Assembly: GCA_030624325.1 (NCBI GenBank)
Contig: JAUXKJ010000005.1
Coordinates: 1 to 9,750 of the forward strand
Reading direction: 5' to 3'
Source of the DNA: Nitrososphaerota archaeon
GTDB taxonomy: Archaea; Thermoproteota; Nitrososphaeria; Nitrososphaerales; Nitrosopumilaceae
DNA: 9,750 nucleotides
Positions 1 through 6,364 of the stretch are shown here, piece by piece. The position numbers were made by a program, and so were the translations under genes. Every line of letters begins with the position of its first letter. Position 1 is the stretch's first letter. Below the pieces are notes generated by a model that was given only the letters and a program-made list of their open reading frames with translations, ran no database searches and had not been told where the DNA came from.

Positions 1-122
1 ATCTTGCAAATGCTGTAGGTATCCCACACGATTCAATGTGCTTTACATGTTTTACAGGAAATTATTCTTCGCTTGGAATAAAACCTGTTTTTAAAACAAG
101 AATCCAAATGAAAGGAGAATAA
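1..122 (+). CDS. purF: Amidophosphoribosyltransferase (PurF), 3' end only
   Basis: This is the last 39 codons of a gene entering from the left edge, in the frame whose first full codon is at position 3, ending in TAA at 120-122. The peptide contains GIPHDSMCFTCFTGNY, which matches the C-terminal region of PurF. PurF transfers the glutamine amide nitrogen to PRPP to give phosphoribosylamine, the first step of purine synthesis in the cytoplasm. The C-x-x-C pair (codons at 39-41 and 48-50) corresponds to two of the four cysteines that hold the 4Fe-4S cluster in Bacillus-type PurF; the E. coli type lacks them. The nearby purC supports the call. The identity rests on a short C-terminal piece, and the N-terminal nucleophile domain lies outside the window. 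Confidence 0.85.
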   Translation, partial: LANAVGIPHDSMCFTCFTGNYSSLGIKPVFKTRIQMKGE

Positions 123-166
123 AATTGGGAACTGCATATGTTCTATATTGTATTAGAAGGTGTTTT

Positions 167-173
167 TTTAAAA
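167..173 (+). promoter_or_regulatory. Putative TATA box for the small membrane protein gene
   Basis: TTTAAAA is centred about 26 nt before the GTG at 196. That is the archaeal TATA-to-transcription-start distance, so the transcript would begin at or next to the start codon and be leaderless. No Shine-Dalgarno motif precedes the GTG. The call is inferred from spacing and AT content only. Confidence 0.45.
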
Positions 174-195
174 GTTAGAAAAGAGTTCAATTTTT

Positions 196-582
196 GTGGA
201 ACAGTATAAGCTGCTAGTAGGAATAGGAGTTGGAGTAATTGCGGTTTTGGCTATAGGTGTAACTCTTAATCTTACTAAAGGCTCCTTTGGAATTGAAGAA
301 TATGCCATTTTTGTGGACCCCTTCAAAGATAAACAAGATCTTTTTGTTATGGCAAGAGTTACTATACAAAATACAGGAAATCAACCTCTGACCAATGTTA
401 GAGCAAACTTTGGAGGAGGCGACATTCAAGAGTTAGGGACTCTCAAGCCTGGACAGAAAATCATTGTTTCACCACCCCCAGACAACGAAATGGAATTTGT
501 CATGGTCACTGCCGATGAAGGTATTTTTGTAAACAAAGCCTATAGGATTCCAGTTAAAATGCCTGGAATGATGGGTTCTTAA
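196..582 (+). CDS. Small single-span membrane protein of unknown function
   Basis: The 128-residue protein starts at GTG 196, the first possible start after an in-frame TAA. Residues about 6-26 form one hydrophobic, glycine-rich segment behind a short start containing Lys5, which suggests an uncleaved N-terminal anchor with the rest outside the cell. Residues about 35-120 look like a small beta-sandwich: alternating hydrophobic strands, an N-T-G-N-Q-P-L-T-N-V turn typical of CARDB or DUF11-like extracellular domains, and a tri-proline at 93-95. There are no cysteines or obvious catalytic residues. It ends in a Met/Gly-rich tail (MPGMMGS). It lies between purF and purC but has its own likely leaderless promoter, so a purine role is not implied. 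I do not recognise a named family. Confidence 0.7.
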   Translation: MEQYKLLVGIGVGVIAVLAIGVTLNLTKGSFGIEEYAIFVDPFKDKQDLFVMARVTIQNTGNQPLTNVRANFGGGDIQELGTLKPGQKIIVSPPPDNEMEFVMVTADEGIFVNKAYRIPVKMPGMMGS

Positions 583-608
583 CAAAATTTTGAATTTATG
601 AGTATCAA

Positions 609-614
609 TTAAAT
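609..614 (+). promoter_or_regulatory. Putative TATA box for purC
   Basis: TTAAAT is centred about 27 nt upstream of the TTG start of purC at 639. The spacing predicts a leaderless purC transcript separate from purF. The surrounding 56-nt gap is AT-rich, so this is a positional inference. Confidence 0.4.
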
Positions 615-638
615 GACAATAATTTCAAGAATGCTTGT

Positions 639-1457
639 TTGAAATTTCTTACATCTGGTAAGGTAAAGGACATTTATGATCTTGAGGACGGAAATCTTTT
701 ATTTTTATTTAGTGATAGAGTTTCAGCCTATGATGTAAAATTCAAAGAAGAGATTCCAAAAAAAGGAGAGATCCTTTGTAAATTTGCTGAATTTTGGTTC
801 AATAAATTGGATATTCCAAATCATTTTGTGAGAAAAGAAGGTAAAACTGGGATAATTGTAAAAAAAATGAAAATGCTTCCAATAGAGTGTGTTGTTAGAG
901 GATTTTTTTATGGAAGTTTAGTAAATAGATGGAAAAAGGGAGAAGTAAATCTTCCAGAAGGTATTGCCACTCAACTTGCCTCAAAATTACCACATCCAAT
1001 TTTTGATCCTACTACAAAATCTACCCACGACATACCAATAAACAAAAAACAAGCAATAGAAATGAAACTAGTTACAGAAAAAGAATTTGATTGGCTTGTT
1101 ACTCACTCTATTGAAATCTATGAAAAAATGGCTCTAGTTGCAGACAAGGCTGGGTTCATTTTACCTGATTTGAAATTAGAATTTGGAAAAATTAATGATG
1201 AAATAATTCTTGGCGATTCTATTGGCCCAGATGAATACCGATTATGGCCAAAAAATTCCTATAAAATTGGCGAAATTCAAGATGCGTATGATAAACAGTT
1301 GCTACGTGATTGGTTAACAGCCAATGGTTATCAAAAACAATTCGATGATACTAGAGCACAAGGAAAAGAACCTGTTGCTCCATCAATTCCTTCAGAGTTG
1401 ATAAATAAAATGTCAGAACGTTATGTAATTGCCTACGAAAAGTTTGCTTCACAGTAA
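639..1457 (+). CDS. purC: Phosphoribosylaminoimidazole-succinocarboxamide synthase (SAICAR synthetase)
   Basis: PurC joins aspartate to CAIR with ATP to make SAICAR in purine synthesis. The 272-residue protein has the family landmarks in order: the ATP-binding SGKVKDIY motif at residues 6-13, FSDRVSAYD at 24-32, a version of signature 1 ([14 protein letters not shown], 81-94), a version of signature 2 (PDLKLEFGK, 176-184), and [14 protein letters not shown] at 191-204. The length is normal for a longer archaeal or plant-type PurC. The TTG at 639 is chosen because the family usually begins a few residues before the SGK motif. An open frame continues upstream to a TGA at 591 but offers no ATG. 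The gene sits just downstream of purF with one small gene between them. Confidence 0.95.
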   Translation: MKFLTSGKVKDIYDLEDGNLLFLFSDRVSAYDVKFKEEIPKKGEILCKFAEFWFNKLDIPNHFVRKEGKTGIIVKKMKMLPIECVVRGFFYGSLVNRWKKGEVNLPEGIATQLASKLPHPIFDPTTKSTHDIPINKKQAIEMKLVTEKEFDWLVTHSIEIYEKMALVADKAGFILPDLKLEFGKINDEIILGDSIGPDEYRLWPKNSYKIGEIQDAYDKQLLRDWLTANGYQKQFDDTRAQGKEPVAPSIPSELINKMSERYVIAYEKFASQ

Positions 1458-1565
1458 TTACCAGTTTTGGTTTTTCCCTATTACAGTATAAGATAATTTC
1501 TTGTTTTGGGCAATTTTTACTTGATAACAGCAAATTTTTCCTGATTTGGCCTGTCAGGTCCCATT

Positions 1566-1583
1566 TTACAGTATTTTCTGTAA
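1566..1583. repeat. Inverted repeat TTACAG-N6-CTGTAA
   Basis: There are perfect 6-bp arms, TTACAG at 1566-1571 and CTGTAA at 1578-1583, around the spacer TATTTT. It could be a dimeric regulator site or a weak RNA hairpin. It lies about 110 bp after purC and about 180 bp before the ArsR-like gene, so neither use is clear. Short repeats occur by chance in AT-rich DNA. Confidence 0.4.
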
Positions 1584-1731
1584 TGCTCTTAAATTTATCA
1601 TAGTGCATTTAATGATATTGTTTTATTACAATTTTATTTAGAGCAAGAACATATTTTTTCGTAGAGGTTAATTGTTATTTGTAGTAGAAAAAAAATGATG
1701 CTATTAGACAAAAAAATATGATATTAGGATC

Positions 1732-1741
1732 TTTTAGCTTA
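1732..1741 (+). promoter_or_regulatory. Weak candidate TATA box for the ArsR-like gene
   Basis: TTTTAGCTTA is centred about 26 nt before the ATG at 1762. It is a poorer TATA match than the other promoter boxes in this window. ATTTAAT at 1744-1750 is a better sequence match but is too close to a leaderless start. Confidence 0.25.
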
Positions 1742-1761
1742 TCATTTAATTTCATATTAAA

Positions 1762-2286
1762 ATGTCTACATTACTAGAAAAGTCAATAACTGTGAATAGA
1801 ACAGTATCTATGAGTGGCCAGATTGCTAGAGCAATTGAAGAGCCTGTAAGAATCAATATTTTAAAAATTTTGTATCATAAACAACTAAGTGCTGAACAAA
1901 TTTTGGGCGAATTAAAAAAAACTGGTTACAACAAAGCATTAACAACAATTCGACATCATATTGATATTCTCAAAACTTCAGGATTAATTGAAATTGTAAA
2001 GATTCAGGAAACCCGTGGCGCGGTAACAAAATTTTATGGAACATCAACTAAACTGCTAGAATTTGATGTTCCAAAAGATTTTGAATCCAGATACTCTAAA
2101 GTCATACAAACTACTTCAGACAAAATTGAAAAAATCATGAAAAATATTTCTCAAAAAACTTCGAAAACAAAAAACCAAAAAACATCTGATCAAGAAAATT
2201 TCAAACAATATTTACTCATGGAAATTATCAATAGGGCAATGACAAAAGTCTTAGAAAATTCCACAACAGAATCAAAAATTAGTTAA
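1762..2286 (+). CDS. ArsR-family winged helix-turn-helix transcriptional regulator
   Basis: The 174-residue protein is probably cytoplasmic and DNA-binding. Residues about 20-95 form the ArsR-like wHTH: a first helix around EEPVRINILKILYHK (26-40), the SAEQILGEL helix (43-51), a recognition helix around TTIRHHIDILKTSGLIEI (61-78), and a beta wing ending TKFYGTS (89-95). Residues 105-170 are Lys/Ser/Thr-rich and helical, probably a dimerisation tail. The protein has no cysteine, so it is not a classical metal-thiolate ArsR sensor; the ligand is unknown. ATG 1762 lies within an AT-rich leader with no Shine-Dalgarno motif, consistent with a leaderless transcript. Its last 8 bp overlap the convergent DUF371 gene. 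Its target cannot be read from the context. Confidence 0.85.
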   Translation: MSTLLEKSITVNRTVSMSGQIARAIEEPVRINILKILYHKQLSAEQILGELKKTGYNKALTTIRHHIDILKTSGLIEIVKIQETRGAVTKFYGTSTKLLEFDVPKDFESRYSKVIQTTSDKIEKIMKNISQKTSKTKNQKTSDQENFKQYLLMEIINRAMTKVLENSTTESKIS

Positions 2287-2695
2287 CCTCAATTTTGAAA
2301 ATTCCTTTTGTTTTTGGATTCTGAAGATACTGTATCATCTTTCTAGGTATGTCGTCAGATGACTTGTCACAGTTGATTGCCAAGGTTCTAGGACATACGT
2401 AATTGCTTTTTCTCAAAACAATGTCACTTGGATGTGTGAATTTTAGATCTTTATGACCCTCTCCATTTATTTCAAATATATCTCCATTAACAATGATTGA
2501 AAAAACAATCTTTGCATCTGGTTTTTTTATTTTTTTCTTGATTTGATCTGGGATGTCTTTGCAACCAGAAGTAGCTTTAATCCCAATAATACAGTCTCCA
2601 CTTGGAGTCAATTTTGAATCTTTTGTAATTTCAATTGTTTTGTTATGAAGAGATCGAATATTTTCATGACCATTAAACGGAATCTCAAACTGCAC
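2279..2695 (-). CDS. DUF371 domain archaeal protein, function unknown
   Basis: The 138-residue protein fits the DUF371 family of archaeal proteins. The family-like blocks are G-H-E-N-I-R-S-L-H near residues 9-17, TIEITKD (20-26), LTPSGDCIIGI (29-39), and THPSDIVLRKSNYVCPRTL (87-105). The conserved Asp/Cys pair at 34-35 and Cys101 are present. There is no signal peptide or membrane segment, so it is probably cytoplasmic. No biochemical role is established for the family that I know of. The GTG at 2693-2695 is chosen because it directly precedes the conserved start of the family and lies 24-26 nt from an AT-rich promoter box. It is divergent from psmA across 52 bp and converges on the ArsR-like gene, with TAA stops overlapping by 8 bp. 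Confidence 0.85.
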   Translation of the reverse strand: MQFEIPFNGHENIRSLHNKTIEITKDSKLTPSGDCIIGIKATSGCKDIPDQIKKKIKKPDAKIVFSIIVNGDIFEINGEGHKDLKFTHPSDIVLRKSNYVCPRTLAINCDKSSDDIPRKMIQYLQNPKTKGIFKIEVN

Positions 2696-2714
2696 GATAA
2701 GAACATGATTAGAC

Positions 2715-2724
2715 TTAAATTAAA
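2715..2724. promoter_or_regulatory. Shared AT-rich promoter box between DUF371 and psmA
   Basis: TTAAATTAAA lies in the middle of the 52-bp divergent gap and is nearly self-complementary. Its centre is about 25 nt from the DUF371 GTG (2695, minus) and about 28 nt from the psmA TTG (2748, plus). It can be read as a TATA element in both directions. A second run, CTTTAAA at 2725-2731, could instead serve psmA but lies closer than usual. Confidence 0.45.
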
Positions 2725-2747
2725 CTTTAAAAAAATTCATAATCGAT

Positions 2748-3488
2748 TTGCTACCATCTCAACAAGGCTATGATAGAGCAATTACTGTTTTTTCTCCAGA
2801 TGGACGATTGTATCAAGTTGAATACGCTATAGAAACTGTAAGACGAGGAACAGTTGCAGTTGGTATTAAAAGCAAAGACGGAATAGTTATTGCAGTAGAA
2901 GAAAAACCTCGTAAACTTCAGATTTCTGATACTGCTCAAAAAATATTTCAAGTGGATGATCATGTTGGAATAGCAGCTGCTGGATACATTCCTGATGCTA
3001 GGAGTCAGGTTGACAATGCTCGATTCTTTTCACAAAGTAACAAAATGATTTATGATGAACCTGTTGATGTGGAAACAATTGCTAAACATCTTGCTGATCA
3101 ATGTCAACAATTTACTCAATATGCTGGAGTAAGACCTTTTGGTGTTGCTTTAATTTTAGGCGGAATTGATTCAAAAGGCAGTTCTCTTTATCTAACTGAT
3201 CCAAGTGGAACATACATTTCTTATGATGCTGTGGCAATTGGTTCTGGTTCAGAACAAGTAACTGAATTTCTTGAAAAGACTTACCAACCTGAAATGTCAT
3301 TAGACGATGCTGCAGCTTTAGCAACTGCGTCAATTTACATTGGAAGTGAAGAAAAAGAAGGTACAAAACACATCAAGATGTCTCAAATTAAAAAAGCAAC
3401 AAAATTATTTGAAATAGTTTCAGACGAACAAATCGCCAAATTCGCAAAAATTGCAAAAGAAAAATACCCTCCTCCACCTAAATCCTAG
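2748..3488 (+). CDS. psmA: 20S proteasome alpha subunit
   Basis: This is the outer-ring subunit of the archaeal 20S proteasome. Seven copies form the gated ring through which unfoldases feed substrates to the beta ring. The 246-residue protein starts with the alpha signature: YDRAITVFSPDGRLYQVEYA at 8-27, including the Y-D-R gate-region motif. Lys65 (DTAQKIF) aligns with the pocket lysine that accepts the HbYX tail of ATPase partners. The QYAGVRPFGVALILGGID-type block follows in the middle. It has the N-terminal extension and no catalytic threonine, as expected for an alpha rather than a beta subunit. The tail ends in PPPPKS. TTG 2748 is chosen because family members begin two to five residues before QQGYDRA. 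There is no Shine-Dalgarno motif; it is probably leaderless. Confidence 0.97.
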   Translation: MLPSQQGYDRAITVFSPDGRLYQVEYAIETVRRGTVAVGIKSKDGIVIAVEEKPRKLQISDTAQKIFQVDDHVGIAAAGYIPDARSQVDNARFFSQSNKMIYDEPVDVETIAKHLADQCQQFTQYAGVRPFGVALILGGIDSKGSSLYLTDPSGTYISYDAVAIGSGSEQVTEFLEKTYQPEMSLDDAAALATASIYIGSEEKEGTKHIKMSQIKKATKLFEIVSDEQIAKFAKIAKEKYPPPPKS

Positions 3489-3494
3489 ACTTTA

Positions 3495-3504
3495 CTTTAT
3501 GTAT
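3495..3504 (+). promoter_or_regulatory. Putative TATA box for the SPOUT methyltransferase gene
   Basis: CTTTATGTAT is centred about 26 nt before the TTG at 3525, inside the 36-nt gap after psmA. The spacing fits a leaderless start. Readthrough from psmA is equally possible because the gap is so short. Confidence 0.35.
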
Positions 3505-3524
3505 CTTCTAAAACAGAATTTACT

Positions 3525-4346
3525 TTGAAAACTGCTATCGCAATTCCAGATTCTTCTCTTATAGACGAATCAACAAAACTTGGTAAGGCTCAAAAAATTT
3601 CAGTTTTAGCAAGAATTTGCTGTGTTTTTAAAATAGGTGAAATCTTCATCTATAATGATGCTAACGCCGATAAACAGGATAGGATACTACTTGCAACAAT
3701 TTTAAAATATTTAGTTACACCTCCATATTTTCGAAAACAACTTTATCCAAAAATGAATCTTTTAAAATTTGCTGGAGCAATGCATCCATTAAAGATTCCA
3801 TCACACACAAAAATCAAAAATCCTGCTCAAATCAAATCTGGAGACAAAAGAATGGGGATAATAGTAAATTTTAAAGGAAAAAAATTTTTTGATGTTGGAA
3901 TACATTACATGATTCCATATTTTGGCAAAGAAAAAATTGGAACTCGTGTTTCTTTGCAATTTAAAACAGGTTATCCAAATTTTTCTGTTAAAGAAATTCC
4001 TAGTGAACAAATTGATGAATATTGGGGTTACAAGGTTCAGGAGAGATCAAACCTACATTCAGTAATTTCTTCATGGGATGGTGACATCATTTTAACTTCT
4101 AGAAAAGGTCAGACATTAAAGAATTCACATTTGCGTTGGTTTTTGGATTCTCCGAAACCAAAATTGATAGTATTTGGATCCACTGAAAAAGGATTACATG
4201 AATTTTTAGGTGGCAAAATTACTTCGTATCAAAATTCCAAAATTTTGAATTTTTTTCCTAATCAAGGTACTGAAACTGTGAGACTAGAAGAGGCATTAAT
4301 GGGTACATTATCAATACTCAACATTGCAAGAACTGGTTACACTTAA
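3525..4346 (+). CDS. SPOUT-class RNA methyltransferase, DUF171/COG2106 (SPOUT1/C9orf114-like)
   Basis: This is a predicted SAM-dependent RNA methyltransferase. The 273-residue protein begins with MKTAIAIPDSSL, the first strand of the SPOUT fold. Residues about 90-165 match the inserted OB-like barrel of this family (SGDKRMGIIVNFKGKKFFDVG at 105-125). The trefoil-knot SAM site is formed by VFGSTEKG (216-223) and NFFPNQGTETVRLEEALMG (242-260), the latter with the G-T-E-T-V-R-x-E-E-A motif of DUF171 proteins. The gene directly before uL3 in many archaeal genomes belongs to this family, which supports a ribosome-linked role, but the target nucleotide is not known from the sequence. TTG 3525 gives the expected N-terminus. 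Only 36 nt separate it from psmA. Confidence 0.9.
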   Translation: MKTAIAIPDSSLIDESTKLGKAQKISVLARICCVFKIGEIFIYNDANADKQDRILLATILKYLVTPPYFRKQLYPKMNLLKFAGAMHPLKIPSHTKIKNPAQIKSGDKRMGIIVNFKGKKFFDVGIHYMIPYFGKEKIGTRVSLQFKTGYPNFSVKEIPSEQIDEYWGYKVQERSNLHSVISSWDGDIILTSRKGQTLKNSHLRWFLDSPKPKLIVFGSTEKGLHEFLGGKITSYQNSKILNFFPNQGTETVRLEEALMGTLSILNIARTGYT

Positions 4347-4352
4347 AATAAA
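4342..4352 (+). promoter_or_regulatory. Putative TATA box for the 36-aa membrane peptide
   Basis: CTTAAAATAAA overlaps the stop codon of the methyltransferase gene and is centred about 26 nt before the TTG at 4373. The spacing again fits a leaderless transcript and is the main non-coding support for that small gene. Confidence 0.4.
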
Positions 4353-4372
4353 AAAACTCTACTAACACCTTG

Positions 4373-4483
4373 TTGGCTTCACAAAAAAAATTTCTTCTTT
4401 TTGCAATTGTTGTTGGAATTGCAGGAGTTGTAATAGGTACTGCTACTTTTCTCTCTTCAATTACAGATTTATTTCAACCATAA
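4373..4483 (+). CDS. Putative 36-residue single-span membrane peptide
   Basis: A TTG start at 4373 opens a 36-codon frame ending in TAA at 4481-4483. The peptide begins MASQKK, continues with one hydrophobic stretch at residues about 7-29 (FLLFAIVVGIAGVVIGTATF), and ends with the short polar tail SSITDLFQP. Two lysines precede the span, and G-x-x-G and G-x-x-x-x-x-G spacings occur inside it, so an in-out single helix is likely. A TATA-like box sits about 26 nt upstream, as for other first genes here. It lies between the SPOUT gene and the ribosomal operon promoter and may be its own transcript. It matches no family I can name. The coherent TM pattern and the promoter argue that it is real, but short length limits certainty. 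Confidence 0.55.
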   Translation: MASQKKFLLFAIVVGIAGVVIGTATFLSSITDLFQP

Positions 4484-4524
4484 GACACTTTCAAAATTAA
4501 TTTTCATTTTTTATTGTTAGTAGG

Positions 4525-4532
4525 TATATAAT
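4525..4532 (+). promoter_or_regulatory. TATA box of the ribosomal protein operon
   Basis: TATATAAT is the best TATA match in the window. Counting 26 nt from its centre puts the transcription start near 4554, about 6 nt before the uL3 ATG at 4560, so the operon mRNA would have almost no 5' leader. The 76 bp between the small peptide gene and uL3 holds no other feature I can support. Confidence 0.7.
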
Positions 4533-4559
4533 GGGGTTAACGACATTTTCGGTTTATCT

Positions 4560-5552
4560 ATGGGACATAGAAGACATAGTCAACCACGCCGAGGAAGTTT
4601 GGCGTATCTTCCTAGAGGAAGAGCTCAGAGCATGGAGGCTAGGATACGTACTTGGCCAAAAATAAATTCAGAAGAACCAAAGTTGTTAGGTCATGCAGGT
4701 TTCAAAGCCGGTTGTGTTCAATTAGTTAGTATTGATGATCGAGAAAAAACTCCAAATGCAGGAAAACAACTTGTAAGCTTGGGAACAGTCATTGTTACTC
4801 CTCCAATGCACATTATAGGAATTCGAGGATATTCAAAAAATAATGATGGCTTTCACGCAGCTTTTGATATTTTTGCAAACGACCTTCCAAAGCACTTTTC
4901 AAAAATTTTTAAAGTAAAAACTGAAGAAAATGCTATTGCAAAAGCAGAAAAATCTCTTGGAAAAATTCATGAACTTGTTGCAATTGTAGGTGTAATTCCC
5001 AGAAGTGCTAAACTAGAACAGAAAAAACCATATGTTTTTGAAGTTGGAGTTAAAGGAGGAGAAATTGAAAAACAATTTGCTTTTGTTAAAGATCTGTTAG
5101 GTAAAGAAGTGAAAATTGATCAAGTTTTTGAAAGTGGTACCACAGTTGATACTGCAGCTATTACCAAGGGTAAAGGTTGGGAAGGTCCAATCACTAGATG
5201 GGGAGTAAAAAAGAAACAGCATAAATCTAGAAAAAGTGTACGTGAAGTAGGATCACTTGGACCAATTTCGCCTCAATATGTTATGTATACTGTTCCACGA
5301 GCAGGTCAAAGAGGTTTTCATCAACGAACTGAATACGATAAAAGAATCATGATTGTGAGCAACACTGCAAAAAATGAATTTAATGTTAATCCTGAGGGCG
5401 GTTTCAAACATTTCGGATATGTTAGTGGGGATTTCATTATCCTAAAAGGATCTGTGCCAGGTACTTACAGACGGCTAATTAAATTAAGATCTCAAGTTCG
5501 TAACGTTCCTTCAAAAATAACAAAGCCAAACATTTTGGAAGTTGTAGTTTAA
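4560..5552 (+). CDS. rpl3: 50S ribosomal protein uL3 (L3)
   Basis: uL3 is an early-assembly large-subunit protein whose long finger reaches the peptidyl transferase centre. The 330-residue protein is of the archaeal/eukaryotic size. It begins MGHRRHSQPRRGSLAYLPRG. It contains the tryptophan-finger motif TKGKGWEGP at 202-210 and the GQRGFHQRTEYDK block at 249-261, whose histidine is the one hydroxylated in eukaryotic L3. It is the first gene of the operon, with a strong TATA box 32 nt upstream and no Shine-Dalgarno motif. The stop TAA overlaps the uL4 ATG by one base (TAATG). Confidence 0.97.
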   Translation: MGHRRHSQPRRGSLAYLPRGRAQSMEARIRTWPKINSEEPKLLGHAGFKAGCVQLVSIDDREKTPNAGKQLVSLGTVIVTPPMHIIGIRGYSKNNDGFHAAFDIFANDLPKHFSKIFKVKTEENAIAKAEKSLGKIHELVAIVGVIPRSAKLEQKKPYVFEVGVKGGEIEKQFAFVKDLLGKEVKIDQVFESGTTVDTAAITKGKGWEGPITRWGVKKKQHKSRKSVREVGSLGPISPQYVMYTVPRAGQRGFHQRTEYDKRIMIVSNTAKNEFNVNPEGGFKHFGYVSGDFIILKGSVPGTYRRLIKLRSQVRNVPSKITKPNILEVVV

Positions 5553-6364
5553 TGAAAGCACCAATACTAACTCTTGATGGTTCAAAGGACAACGAGATAG
5601 AATTGCCAAATGTTTTTTCAACACCGTTTAGAAAAGATCTAATTCACAAAGCATTCGTTAACCTTACTTCGCATCAATTCCAAAAACAAGGTAGACATCC
5701 AACTGCTGGAATGGATGTTGTAGCAAGATCACTTGACCCTCCAACCGGTCATGGTCAAGCAAGAATTGCGCGACTTAGAGGAGGGGGCGGTGGCAGACAA
5801 GGCGAAGCTGGTGGTGTAGCATCAACTAGAGGAGGAAGACAAGCACATCCTACAACTATACTGAAAGTCATCTCAAAAAAACTAAACAAAAAAGAAAATA
5901 AACTTGCTCTTTGTTCTGCAATTGCAGCTACTGCCTCAAAACAAATTATAGAATCACGAGGACATAAAGTGGGAAAAATCGATTCATTTCCACTAGTTGT
6001 TTCAGATGATATTGAAAAAATCTCTAAAGCTAAAGCCCTGCTAAAGGTATTTGATGCCCTGAATCTGAATCAGGATCTAGCCAGACTAGATTTTCGCAGA
6101 AAACGTTCCGGAAAATCCGCACTCAGGGGAAGGTCAACTAAGATTGGAAAAAGCATATTATTTGTAATCAAAAATTCTAAAAATTTGTCAAAAGCTTGTG
6201 GTTCATTTCGGGGGGTTGATGCAGTATCAAGCAATAACCTAAGCGTTTTAGATCTGGCACCAGGTTCCGTACCAATTAGATTAACAGTTTATTCTAAAAG
6301 TGCAATTGAAGAAATTGCAAAAATTAAATCCCCACATCTAGAATTAATGGTGACTATGAAATGA
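5552..6364 (+). CDS. rpl4: 50S ribosomal protein uL4 (L4)
   Basis: uL4 is an assembly-initiating large-subunit protein whose loop lines the exit tunnel. The protein has 270 residues, as in archaeal and eukaryotic uL4. The globular part begins with MKAPILTLDG. The extended tunnel loop spans about residues 47-102 and is very glycine/arginine-rich, with a run of five glycines at 77-81 and GGRQAHP at 94-100. The C-terminal half carries the Rossmann-like core. The ATG shares its A with the uL3 stop (TAATG), and the last four bases form ATGA with uL23, so translation of the three genes is probably coupled. Confidence 0.96.
   Translation: MKAPILTLDGSKDNEIELPNVFSTPFRKDLIHKAFVNLTSHQFQKQGRHPTAGMDVVARSLDPPTGHGQARIARLRGGGGGRQGEAGGVASTRGGRQAHPTTILKVISKKLNKKENKLALCSAIAATASKQIIESRGHKVGKIDSFPLVVSDDIEKISKAKALLKVFDALNLNQDLARLDFRRKRSGKSALRGRSTKIGKSILFVIKNSKNLSKACGSFRGVDAVSSNNLSVLDLAPGSVPIRLTVYSKSAIEEIAKIKSPHLELMVTMK

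Larger units (their letters stand above)
1458..1761. other. 304-bp AT-rich intergenic region with no gene seen
   Basis: No credible coding frame, tRNA or known RNA fold is visible between purC and the ArsR-like gene. A minus-strand open frame runs through the first half into purC, but its peptide has no recognisable family character. The stretch contains a short perfect inverted repeat at 1566-1583, a 9-bp direct repeat TTACAGTAT at 1481-1489 and 1566-1574, and an odd palindrome CCTGTCAGG at 1550-1558. The last 100 bp are A/T runs and probably hold the promoter of the regulator gene. Confidence 0.6.

Noticed and set aside
138..209. 23-codon frame from ATG 138 running into the small membrane protein gene
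   Set aside because: There is no promoter at the right distance, it overlaps the better-supported GTG start, and its sequence is unremarkable.
613..642. Nine-codon frame ending as TTGA over the purC start, a possible leader peptide
   Set aside because: It is very short in AT-rich DNA; the TATA box position predicts a transcript starting after its ATG.
1351..1608. 85-codon minus-strand open frame across the purC end and the following gap
   Set aside because: Half of it is antisense to purC, the peptide shows no domain or family pattern, and no promoter or ribosome site fits.
3112..3366. Leu/Gln-rich minus-strand open frame inside psmA
   Set aside because: It is a shadow of the well-conserved psmA frame with no start signals of its own.
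4533..4559. Possible hairpin or attenuator in the leader of the ribosomal operon
   Set aside because: The arms around CATTTT pair only imperfectly, and the predicted transcription start near 4554 leaves them outside the mRNA.
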